The notes under the pieces are model-generated. The model had not been told where the DNA came from. It saw nothing but the letters and a program-made list of their open reading frames with translations, and did no database searches. The position numbers were made by a program, and so were the translations under genes. Positions 1 to 7,194 of a stretch of 39,709 bases of DNA are shown in pieces. How positions within the stretch are numbered: the stretch's first letter is position 1; each line of letters opens with the position of its first letter. Source of the DNA: Xenococcaceae cyanobacterium MO_188.B32 (GTDB taxonomy: Bacteria > Cyanobacteriota > Cyanobacteriia > Cyanobacteriales > Xenococcaceae); contig JASJDJ010000037.1 of NCBI GenBank assembly GCA_030065635.1, positions 1 to 39,709 of the forward strand, written 5' to 3'.

Positions 1-291
1 ACCACAAAAGAGCGGTTGCTAAGATTTGGCGCAGAATTAGTATTCTCAATGTGTGAGTTATATTCCGTTGAGGTAGTAATACTCAATAAAGCCCCAGACT
101 CTTCCCCCGAAGAGGAATTAGTTAAAGATGTTCTTGAAATTATTACGGTTTTTAGTGCCAAGCTTCATAGTATGAGAAGTAGAAAAGAGGAACGACCCCG
201 CGCCGACGTAAGGCGTTTACCCTTGAATGGGGGCAAGGGAATGCGTTCCGATGTCAAGCTCTTAGAAGAAAACTTGACTATCTGTGATTGA
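1..291 (+). pseudogene. IS607-type serine recombinase (TnpA), C-terminal part, cut by window start
   Basis: The frame is open from base 1, so the N-terminal catalytic serine lies outside the window. The visible part has the hallmark end of IS607-family serine recombinases: RFGAELVFSMCELY, then a VEVVILNK strand, a PEEELVKDVLEIITVFSAKLH helix and RSRK. This enzyme would cut and rejoin the transposon ends. After RSRK about 20 residues of atypical sequence come from an in-frame palindromic insert (bases 189-249, outer arms GGAACG/CGTTCC, inner arms CCCTTG/CAAGGG). The gene ends 8 bases inside the following tnpB, the usual translational coupling of this element. Whether the upstream part is intact cannot be seen. 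Confidence 0.8.
189..249. repeat. Palindromic insert in the recombinase gene
   Basis: Outer inverted repeat GGAACG (189-194) / CGTTCC (244-249) and inner CCCTTG (220-225) / CAAGGG (234-239). It is more GC-rich than its surroundings and translates to a segment unlike recombinase sequence, while keeping the frame open on both sides. It is interpreted as a small mobile palindromic repeat. Confidence 0.55.
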
Positions 292-919
292 AAAACAGCT
301 ACAAAGTAGATATCAAGTAGACAGCACCACAACCAGAAATATCTACCACAATCTAAAAGGTAAGCATCAAGGGATTAAAGAGTTAAGAAAAAATCAAGTT
401 AAAGACTTAAACTCGACTATCAAGAGTATTCAATCGGTAATTAAGAAGCGTTTGAAGAAGAAAAATCTGACTTCAAAAGATAGATTTTTCATTCACCAAA
501 AAAAGCGCAGACTAATTATCAAACAACATAAACTAAAAGCATTGCAAGACGGACATATCAAGCACCTGGGGAAACCCCAGGTGTCTTGTCCTCATAAAGA
601 CATTAGCTTATGTTTTGGCACTAAAAAGTTATTTAAAGCCCAATATCACCTAGAAGCAAATGGTTACTCAAATCATGATGAGTGGTTAGCAGATTGGAGA
701 GCAGCCAGAGCCTCTAGTTTTATGATGGTTGGGGCAAAAACTTACTCCTCTGGTAATCAATTATGTAGATTAACTAGCGATGGTGAACTAAGGATAACTG
801 TTCCTGTTTGCTTGCTTCATGAATTTGGCCAAAACGTTAAATGCGATGGCATCAAGTTCAGATATGGTCAAACTTTTATTGATATTGCTCTAACGCCAAC
901 ACGACACAAGAGGGCCTAG
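284..919 (+). pseudogene. TnpB-family protein, N-terminal half only (IS607-type element, copy 1)
   Basis: Starts at a GTG overlapping the recombinase stop. The 211 residues match the copy at the right end of the window (38349 onward) almost residue for residue in blocks such as KRLKKKNL, FFIHQKKRRLI, SLCFGTKKLF and CDGIKFRYGQ. TnpB proteins are RNA-guided nucleases of IS200/IS605 and IS607 elements. This copy stops right after LTPTRHKR, where copy 2 continues with another 200 or more residues carrying the RuvC-like nuclease core, so it lacks every catalytic residue and should be inactive as a nuclease. Relative to copy 2 it has about 15 extra residues around residue 90, encoded by a hairpin at 563-583. 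The break abuts a histidine kinase remnant. Confidence 0.85.
563..583. repeat. Palindrome inside tnpB copy 1
   Basis: Perfect 9-bp inverted repeat CACCTGGGG / CCCCAGGTG with an AAA loop. It is the core of an in-frame segment absent from the second tnpB copy at the right end of the window, so it looks like a small palindromic insertion that preserved the reading frame. Confidence 0.75.
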
Positions 920-1233
920 AACAGATTTTGGTCAATTTACTGAGTAACGCCATTCGTCATACTCCATCTGGTTCAATTACTCTGAAAGCTTGGTCTGATG
1001 TGGATCGAGTCTGGATATCTCTAAAAGATACAGGTTCGGGAATTGCCCCCGAAGAATTACCCCATGTGTTTCGACGCTTCTGGCGATCGCCAAAGTCCCG
1101 TTCTCAAAAATATGCTGGTACTGGTATTGGCTTGGCAATCTGTCGTCGTTTGGTAGAACTACATGGGGGAGAAATATTTGTCGACAGTCAGTTAGGAGTG
1201 GGCAGCACCTTTAAATTTTTTTTGCCCATATAG
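913..1233 (+). pseudogene. Sensor histidine kinase, C-terminal ATPase domain remnant
   Basis: From about base 913 the frame reads GLEQILVNLLSNAIRHTP (N box), then DTGSGIAPEELPHVFRRFWR (G1 and F boxes) and GTGIGLAICRRLVELHGG (G2 box), ending FFLPI. This is a nearly complete HATPase_c domain of a two-component sensor kinase, which binds ATP for histidine autophosphorylation. The sensor and the DHp domain with the phospho-histidine are missing: the tnpB fragment joins directly at 910-918 in another frame. TTG at 928 is a possible start but leaves no N box, so I call this a remnant left by transposon insertion plus deletion. Confidence 0.85.
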
Positions 1234-1452
1234 TGTCAGTGTTTGATTCATAATTTTAAGATTGAAATAACGTTTGTCAAAACTGACATCAAACTGTCAT
1301 AGCCATGTAAGAACTGTTTGTTAACTTAAATAATAAATCAATCTCACCCGTTATATCTCACAAATCGAGTTGAAAGCATAATTCAAGCTGTTGAGGAGCG
1401 AGTTTTTTGAGAATAAGAGAAAAGTTTAAGTTTTGGTCAAAATACTAAGGGT

Positions 1453-1713
1453 TCAAAGAGCTAAATTAGAGGAAATTGAAGATGAAAGATTACCGTGAAC
1501 TTGGTCATCAGTTACATCCAGGTCCAGAATAATTTGGCGCGGTGGTAAGAAGTGCGATTGCAGAAAGATATCCACAAAGGCTTTCTCTAGCTCTTGGGGT
1601 TGATGTTCAATCCGATGATAGCGACTATTTGCCTGGTCTATGATTGTTGCGGGACCTTTTATACTTCCAAAGTTTAGTTCACTGGGGAGAAACTGTGTCG
1701 AAGTGGGGGTCAT
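1453..1713 (-). pseudogene. IS1380-type transposase fragment
   Basis: The 86-residue frame contains HQPQELEKAFVDIFLQS, then PPRQIILDLDVTDDQVHGN. This matches the first catalytic block of IS1380-family DDE transposases (typical form LDLDATDDPVHG). After HGN the sequence becomes low-complexity serine/leucine and stops, so the frame is lost there. The N-terminal start is probably not the original one. Other catalytic acids and the C-terminal half are absent. It is an isolated scrap in a region of decayed genes, and I see no intact terminal repeats around it. Confidence 0.65.
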
Positions 1714-1856
1714 AAAATAGATAATTAAAATTACTTTTAAACTAAATTATATCTGATTTTATGACAATTTATCTAAAAAAAATAGGGCAGAAATGAATAG
1801 ATTGGCGGGATATTTATGCTAAACAAATTGCTTTTTGTGCCCAATCTAATTGATTT

Positions 1857-2048
1857 TGATGTCGGCAGAAACTCTCACAACACACTGTCGTGTTTCAGCA
1901 AGAGCAAACACCAGGTTCAAACCCTGATGCGATAGGCTTTTTGGCTTTACCGATCGCCTTTGGGGTGAGAAATGCGGGTTATCTCTTAACTCTATTCAAC
2001 ACGATATTTTGCGGGTTTATTGGCTATGCCCTCTGGCAAGCTCCCTAA
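1857..2048 (+). pseudogene. Unrecognised membrane-protein C-terminal scrap
   Basis: An open stretch of about 60 codons without a convincing start, ending at TAA around 2048. It reads NPDAIGFLALPIAFGVRN, then GYLLTLFNTIFCGFIGYALW, which looks like one or two membrane helices of a permease-like protein. I cannot name the family. Its position between a transposase scrap and a truncated ATPase fits another decayed gene, but chance is possible. Confidence 0.3.
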
Positions 2049-2113
2049 CTTGTTCAAATAACTCAAATTACTGAAAACTATGGAAACTATGAATTTTCCT
2101 ACTACTTCTAATC

Positions 2114-2206
2114 ATACCAATTCACTAAATGAACGCTATACATTAAACGATTACAGCCTATAGTTTATTGGGATTTATTCTTAGCAAAATTAAAGTGAAT
2201 TGGTAT
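2114..2206. repeat. Short inverted-repeat element upstream of the ATPase remnant
   Basis: Perfect 12-bp inverted repeat ATACCAATTCAC (2114-2125) / GTGAATTGGTAT (2195-2206) bounding about 93 bp. The layout resembles small dispersed MITE-like repeats of cyanobacteria. It ends 9 bases before the ATG at 2216 and so occupies the place of the ATPase leader. Confidence 0.55.
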
Positions 2207-2215
2207 CAGGCTACT

Positions 2216-3070
2216 ATGCCTCAAACTACCGAACCTTGGCATACCATCAGCCCCGAAAAAACTACTGAGTTATTGCAAAGTGATGCTTATCGCGGATTGA
2301 ATATCGATGAAATTTACCAACGACAGCAATACTTTGGTAAAAACGAACTCAAAGAGACTGGAAAACGCAGTTCCTTAACTATTCTCTGGGAGCAGTTTAC
2401 GAACATCATGTTAGTAATGCTGATTCTCGTAGCAGTAGTATCATTACTTTTAGATATACAACAGAAAAACTTTCCCAAAGACGCGATCGCTATTTTTGCC
2501 ATCGTTATTTTAAATGGTATTTTAGGATATCTCCAGGAAAGTCGAGCCGAACAAGCCCTAGCTGCTCTCAAACGTCTCTCTTCACCTCACATCAGAGTTA
2601 TCCGCGATGGAATTACCCAAGAAATTGAGGCTAAAGAATTAGTCCCAGGAGACATCATGCTCTTAGAAGCAGGAGTACAAATTGCTGCGGATGGGCGTTT
2701 GCTTGAAATACAAAACCTGCAAATTGGTGAGTCTACCCTAACGGGAGAAGCTACTGCCGTTAATAAAGATGCCAATATGATTTTAGCCGAAGATGCCCCC
2801 CTAGGCGATCGCACTAACTTAGTTTTTAAGGGGACAGAGGTAGTCCAGGGAAGAGCTAAAGCGATCGTCACCAGAACGGGTATGGAAACGGAAATCGGTC
2901 GTATTGCTGCTATGATTCAAGCTGTGGAAAGCGAACCCACTCCCTTACAACAAAGAATGACCCAACTAGGTAATGTGTTAGTGGGTGGTTCGATGACTTT
3001 AGTAGCTTTGGTAGTGATTGGAGGAGTATTAAGGGCAGGATGGCAATTTTTTGACGAACTGCTGGATTAA
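2216..3070 (+). pseudogene. P-type cation ATPase, truncated N-terminal third
   Basis: ATG at 2216 (reading MPQTTEPWH) is preferred over an upstream in-frame TTG because family homology begins there. Visible parts are the cation-ATPase N-terminal domain (residues 5-75, with a GKNEL motif), membrane helices M1-M2 (about 64-112), the actuator domain with VPGDI and STLTGEA (TGES-type loop), and M3 (about 260-280). The P2-type calcium or cation pump family normally has about 900 residues. This one stops after FFDELLD, before the M4 PEGL motif, the DKTGT phosphorylation site and the nucleotide-binding domain. It cannot pump. The break at about 3067 joins directly to a DUF1622 fragment in another frame. 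Confidence 0.85.
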
Positions 3071-3680
3071 AGCTTTAATTATTTACTGCAAGTACATTTT
3101 TTCTAATTCTCGTTCCGCGATGGCATTTCAGGCAAGTCGATTAGAGTTGGGCTATTCTTTTTCCTTGGGACTGAGCTTTCTGGTTGGAGGTAGCATTTTA
3201 AGGACAATGATCGCACCAACCTGGGATGATATCGGTCAATTGGCAGCAATTATTGCCCTACGAACAGTCCTAAACTATCTCTTATTACAAGCAATTGACA
3301 AGAGTTCAAACGATGGCGAGGGACAATCTTTATTGTCAGAAGAACAGTCAAAAGTCTCTTTAACATCGAAGGTCACTGTCTGCAATGGAAGATACTACGG
3401 AAGCGGATTGATTGTTGCTGAAGATGCAGCGATCGATGACCAAAGGCTGGATCTCTACAGTCTAGAAATGGAAAACTGGTGGGAAACCCTGATGCTATTA
3501 CCCGCCTTGATGCGGGGCAATTACATCAACTGTCGCGGGATTCGCACCCTTCAAGGGACAAAGTTTGAACTGCATACACCCAAGCCTTGCCCAATGGATA
3601 TAGATGGAGAGGCGATCGCCCAAACTCCTGCTCATTTTCATTTGATTCCACAAGCTCTATCGGTTTTTGTCCCTGATTAA
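3051..3680 (+). pseudogene. Chimeric frame: DUF1622 membrane fragment joined to lipid-kinase C-terminal domain
   Basis: A single open frame made of two unrelated gene pieces. Bases about 3066-3300 encode FQASRLELG, then LGLSFLVGG, APTWDDIGQLAAIIALRTVLNYLL, the conserved part of DUF1622 small membrane proteins. From about 3350 it reads VTVCNGRYYGSG, VAEDAAIDDQRLDLYSLE, LPALMRGNY and DIDGEAIAQTPAHFHLIPQA, the C-terminal domain of YegS/BmrU diacylglycerol-type lipid kinases. The kinase's N-terminal nucleotide-binding domain is missing. TTG 3051 or ATG 3120 could start translation, so a fusion protein is possible, but lacking half of each parent it is most likely debris from successive deletions. 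Confidence 0.75.
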
Positions 3681-3698
3681 TCATCAAAGAAATTGGTT

Positions 3699-4523
3699 AT
3701 GAACTCGATTAGAACGTTAACAATTGGTCAAATTTTCCTTGATTTCGAGCGAGATGTTTACGACAGATTGATATGTAAGTATGGAGAGCTAACGGAATTT
3801 ATAGATAGGTTGAAATCTTTCATGACCGAGCTTGCCAGCCATAGAGATGAATACAATATTAATCCTTATCCTGACAAAATTAAGAGAGGGATTTATATTT
3901 TAGGCACCTATGACTCTGAGCTAGGAATATTTCCAGATGCTCACTTGGCAATAAAATGTTCACAAAATAAGCCTTTGGCAGAAGACTTGAGAAAACAATT
4001 CTATCGAAGTATTCAACTTGCCCAGAATTTTGAAGAGAAACTCAATAGCGACCAAAAAGCTCTCCTCCAGATTTGTCCAGTCTATCTGTATGTCAAAATC
4101 AGCTCCCCAAGTTCCTTTTTTAAGCAGATTCTGTTTATGCAGAAGGTAGAGGGTGGCACGACTTTGGGAAATACCAAGTTGGGATTCAGTGCTGAATTTT
4201 GCCAAGTTTTTAAGATTCCCAGTCTTGAAGAAATCCGTGCTTTATCTCAATTTGCCTTACACCGATATCTGGATAGAGATAGGCAGCGTCAACTTTTAAA
4301 AATTCAAACTGTCTATTTATTCCAAAGGTTATGGCTGAAAGGTATTAGGATTTTTAGTTTAAATCAGAAAAATATTTTGGTCTCCCAAGACCTCAACAAG
4401 AGTCAGACTCGATACTTAATTATCGACCCTATCGCCGACTATTTTCTCCCAATTTCCCCACTCTATAATAGCTTAACCCTTCCCCTCATTGGATTGGAGA
4501 CGCGAGCAGAATCGAGAGAATAA
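3699..4523 (+). CDS. Kinase-fold-like protein of unknown function (possibly YrbL-like pseudokinase)
   Basis: ATG at 3699 gives 274 residues. I do not recognise it firmly. The order of motifs resembles a protein/small-molecule kinase fold: a central ILFMQKVEGGTTLG (hinge-like), then LWLKGIRIFSLNQKNILVSQ in the place of a catalytic loop and YLIIDPIADYFLP in the place of the DFG segment. YrbL-type PhoP-regulated proteins end in a similar way. In the catalytic-loop position the expected Asp is Ser (FSLNQKN), while the metal-binding Asp (IIDP) is kept, which would make it a pseudokinase if the fold is right. No signal peptide or membrane helix is seen. The upstream neighbours are gene fragments, so it may have been carried in or left behind. 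Confidence 0.5.
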   Translation: MNSIRTLTIGQIFLDFERDVYDRLICKYGELTEFIDRLKSFMTELASHRDEYNINPYPDKIKRGIYILGTYDSELGIFPDAHLAIKCSQNKPLAEDLRKQFYRSIQLAQNFEEKLNSDQKALLQICPVYLYVKISSPSSFFKQILFMQKVEGGTTLGNTKLGFSAEFCQVFKIPSLEEIRALSQFALHRYLDRDRQRQLLKIQTVYLFQRLWLKGIRIFSLNQKNILVSQDLNKSQTRYLIIDPIADYFLPISPLYNSLTLPLIGLETRAESRE

Positions 4524-4611
4524 TATAGAGATTTCTATTTTCTACATTTTTGCAATCGAATAGAGGAAATGTGTTTATTGAGATATGTAGGCAGGCGTAA
4601 ATAAGTGTAAA

Positions 4612-4738
4612 CACGACTTGGAAGGTTAGGCGATCGCTGCCTCAGTCCTAACATCGGTTCAAATACCTGATTCTCCGTGGCAGCGATCGCCGAAAGCCAG
4701 TTAGAGTGGATTATTCACAATTAACCTTCCAAGTCGTG
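4612..4738. mobile_element. 127-bp MITE with 17-bp terminal inverted repeats and 6-bp target duplication
   Basis: The ends are perfect inverted repeats CACGACTTGGAAGGTTA (4612-4628) and its reverse complement (4722-4738). A second internal pair GGCGATCGCTGCC (4629-4641) / GGCAGCGATCGCC (4679-4691) carries HIP1 sites and adjoins the left arm. The direct repeat TGTAAA flanks both sides (4606-4611 and 4739-4744), as expected from a target-site duplication. There is no coding capacity, so mobilisation would need a transposase elsewhere. Confidence 0.8.
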
Positions 4739-4783
4739 TGTAAAACCGAAACAAGATAGAATTTAGTTTTAGTAGTTATCTTG

Positions 4784-4811
4784 TTCCCTATTCCCTATTC
4801 CCTATTCCCTA
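4784..4811. repeat. Heptanucleotide tandem repeat (TTCCCTA)n
   Basis: Four consecutive copies of the 7-mer TTCCCTA. Short tandemly repeated heptamers are frequent between cyanobacterial genes, and at least five more such tracts lie in this window. Confidence 0.8.
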
Positions 4812-5111
4812 CCCAAACCATTTTCGCTCTTAATTTGACCTACCTACTTAACAGAAGGTTTGCGATGGCAAGAATTTTATCGAACTCAGATGCTCTACGC
4901 CAAACTTTACGCAATTTTTTCAATACTTATTATTGTAGTAATGAACCAAAAAACCGACTTTTTCCGACTTGTTTAATCGAGCGAACTTTTCCCGACTAAA
5001 TATTGACAAAAAAATTCCCGACTATCGCCGACTGAGAGACTTTGAGGATCTCGGTAAGCTGCTTAACAAAGTATAAAAGCAAACCCATATACTAAGTTAG
5101 ATCGGTTCATT

Positions 5112-6053
5112 ATGAGTAATTATTTGTCACCTAATGATTTGGCTAGAGAAGTATGTTTCAAACCTAATTTTTTCCAAACTAAAGCAAGAATTAATTTTTT
5201 AATTAATCATTATCTCAGTCTAGAAAAGCTGTGCCATCGCTTAGAAGATTTGCCAAGACAGTGGCAATACCCTCAACCTCGTCCATGGCAAAACATTAAT
5301 TGGCAAAATATCAATTCAGAGCAAATTATCGGCATAGATTTAGAAGTATTTCTCTCCATTATTGCAGGGACAGCAGATACAGAAGCACCAATTCGTGGCT
5401 ATACCCAAACTAGTAGACAATATCTAGAAAAAATCCACCCTGCTATGGCAAAATTTGTAGGTGGTTTAGTAACAGAAAATGGCACAATTATAGAATTAGG
5501 TATATGGGAAAAAGAAGAACGTCAACATACTCCAGCTTTGATTAAAATTTATCAGCAGCTTACAGGTAAAAAAATCATTCCTAACTTTCGTCCTGCTAAA
5601 AGCTATCAACCTTCTCGTAATCCTTACGCAGATTTATATTGTCATGGAATTCATCGGGTAGCAACTGAATATGCTGCGGTTAGTCTTTATTTATGGCTAA
5701 TGTCTCATACAACAGGAGAAATACAGCAAGTATTTCAAGAAATTTTGCAAGATGAAATCAATCATATGACTAAATTTTGGGGTTTTGGTCTTTGGCTATA
5801 CTCTAATAAAAATACTGTTATTACTGATAAAAGTGAATCGGGAGTAAATTGCCATAGAAGCTATATTTCTCGTTTAATTTCTACTTTTCGTCGCATGATG
5901 ACAGTATTGCATTGGGATTCTTGGACAGCGATCGACAAAATAGAGTTGATTTACACCTTCATTTGTGTGTTTCAATGTATGCAGTCTTGGAGTAATAATA
6001 TGACTGCTACTAACTTACAACAAATTTTTGATTCGTCTAATTTTAATTCATGA
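5112..6053 (+). CDS. Ferritin-like di-iron protein, acyl-ACP-desaturase-like ligand pattern
   Basis: 313 residues from an ATG. The predicted iron ligands form the six-residue pattern of soluble acyl-ACP desaturases: E91 (DTEAPIRGY), E136-x-x-H139 (KEERQHTPAL), E186 (VATEYAAV) and E215-x-x-H218 (DEINHMTKF). Spacings of 45, 50 and 29 residues are close to those of the plant stearoyl-ACP desaturase, and the region is helical, so a four-helix di-iron oxygenase or ferritin-like fold is likely. The actual substrate is unknown; cyanobacteria usually desaturate membrane lipids with unrelated membrane enzymes. No signal peptide is evident. The gene stands alone, with no operon partner. Confidence 0.65.
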   Translation: MSNYLSPNDLAREVCFKPNFFQTKARINFLINHYLSLEKLCHRLEDLPRQWQYPQPRPWQNINWQNINSEQIIGIDLEVFLSIIAGTADTEAPIRGYTQTSRQYLEKIHPAMAKFVGGLVTENGTIIELGIWEKEERQHTPALIKIYQQLTGKKIIPNFRPAKSYQPSRNPYADLYCHGIHRVATEYAAVSLYLWLMSHTTGEIQQVFQEILQDEINHMTKFWGFGLWLYSNKNTVITDKSESGVNCHRSYISRLISTFRRMMTVLHWDSWTAIDKIELIYTFICVFQCMQSWSNNMTATNLQQIFDSSNFNS

Positions 6054-6377
6054 CAGTTTTTTGGGAATAATACCGTTGATTCTTAAATTTGAATATTCTC
6101 TCATCAAAATTTTCCACTCACATCATTATTGAGTCACCGTTACACCGCCTTTTAACGACGGTGCCTGCGGGGCGCGAAGGGAGCTTTAATCTTTAATCTA
6201 TAAGGTGTGAGTCTTCAGTTGAGGGTAATAGAAGCTCCATTCCGCGGGGGCTAGAACAAACAGTTAACTGTCGGATTCATAAACATAAAAATAACCAGCC
6301 CCCTTCCCCGACCGCATTCCGCGGTCAAAACGATAAAAAACATTTGACAATCGCTGATTATTAACGAACAAAATTCA
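6054..6377. other. Intergenic region with GC-rich palindromes
   Basis: No gene is supported. It carries a GC-rich patch at 6150-6185, a CATTCCGCGG copy near 6239 and a perfect small palindrome GACCGC-ATTCC-GCGGTC at 6310-6326. The same GCATTCCGCGGTCAAA unit recurs at 22217-22232. Confidence 0.5.
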
Positions 6378-7130
6378 ATGAATGTACAATTAATACCTAC
6401 TATATCTAGTCCTATCAAAGATTTAACTAAATTACCCCAGCATATAGCTATCATTATGGATGGGAATGGTCGCTGGGCCAAAAATCAGGGATTACCAAGA
6501 ATAGAAGGACATCGGCGAGGAGCTAATACTCTCAAGGAAATATTACGATGCTGTAAAGATTATGGCATTAAAACGCTTACCGCTTATGCTTTTTCTACCG
6601 AAAATTGGGGTCGTCCTCTTACAGAAGTAGATTTCTTGATGGCTTTGTTTGAAAAATTATTACGTAAAGAGTTAGCAGAAATGAATTCTGAAGGTGTATG
6701 TATTCGCTTTATTGGCGATCTTTCACCCCTTCCTCAATCTTTACAACAAATAATGTCTGAAGCTATGGAGGAAACTAAGAATAATCAAGCTATCTATTTT
6801 AATGTGGCGATTAATTATGGTAGTCGTCTAGAAATTGTGAAAGCTTGTCGCAGTATAGCTGAGAAGATCGAACAACAAGAGCTTAAACCAGAAGCGATCG
6901 ATGAAAGTTTATTATCGGAATATCTTTACACTTGTGATAGTCCCGATCCCGATTTGCTAATTCGTACCAGTGGAGAAATGCGCTTGAGTAATTTCTTGTT
7001 ATGGCAAATGGCTTACACGGAGATTTATATAACTGATACTCTTTGGCCCGATTTTAATCGTCAAGAGTTGATTCGGGCTTTAGAAGTATATCAAAAGCGC
7101 GATCGACGTTTCGGTAGAAAAGTTTCTTAA
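6378..7130 (+). CDS. uppS: Isoprenyl transferase (undecaprenyl-diphosphate synthase family)
   Basis: 250 residues. Cis-prenyl transferases add isopentenyl diphosphate units to farnesyl diphosphate to make the C55 lipid carrier for peptidoglycan and polysaccharide assembly. The signature block is [17 protein letters not shown], with the catalytic Asp at residue 28. It is followed by [17 protein letters not shown], the NVAINYGSR strand and the C-terminal [15 protein letters not shown] and YTEIY motifs. Length is normal for the family and ATG 6378 gives the expected short leader before the first helix. It stands between unrelated genes and is convergent with the next minus-strand gene, with a shared hairpin after its stop. 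Some cyanobacteria carry paralogues with different chain-length specificity, so the exact product is inferred. Confidence 0.93.
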   Translation: MNVQLIPTISSPIKDLTKLPQHIAIIMDGNGRWAKNQGLPRIEGHRRGANTLKEILRCCKDYGIKTLTAYAFSTENWGRPLTEVDFLMALFEKLLRKELAEMNSEGVCIRFIGDLSPLPQSLQQIMSEAMEETKNNQAIYFNVAINYGSRLEIVKACRSIAEKIEQQELKPEAIDESLLSEYLYTCDSPDPDLLIRTSGEMRLSNFLLWQMAYTEIYITDTLWPDFNRQELIRALEVYQKRDRRFGRKVS

Positions 7131-7141
7131 AATAAAGGTAT

Positions 7142-7175
7142 TAGGTGTTAAGTTTAATAAAAAACCTAACACCTA
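7142..7175. terminator. Probable bidirectional terminator hairpin
   Basis: Perfect 9-bp stem TAGGTGTTA (7142-7150) / TAACACCTA (7167-7175) with a 16-base AT-rich loop, placed between the convergent isoprenyl transferase and receiver-protein genes. No strong T-run follows, so the terminator call is moderate. Confidence 0.5.
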
Positions 7176-7194
7176 TAATGATTATTTAATAATT

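Larger units (their letters stand above)
4524..5111. other. Gene-poor gap holding a MITE and a heptamer repeat tract
   Basis: It holds the MITE at 4612-4738 and the CCCTATT-type tandem repeat at 4784-4811. A 72-codon open frame at 4781-4999 starts inside the tandem repeat and shows no recognisable domain. Several short TTCCCGACTA-like repeats lie at 4985-5035. I see no supportable gene. Confidence 0.6.

Noticed and set aside
1905-1925. CAGGTTCAAACCCTG resembling a tRNA T-arm
   Set aside because: No cloverleaf can be built upstream, and the stretch reads as protein-like codons.
4655-4672. GGTTCAAATACC resembling a T-loop inside the MITE
   Set aside because: Located between inverted repeats with no other tRNA features.
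4781-4999. 72-codon open frame starting in the TTCCCTA repeat
   Set aside because: Starts within tandem repeat sequence, has no recognisable domain and no ribosome binding site.
6251-6481. 76-codon minus-strand frame over the start of the isoprenyl transferase gene
   Set aside because: Overlaps a well-supported gene on the other strand.
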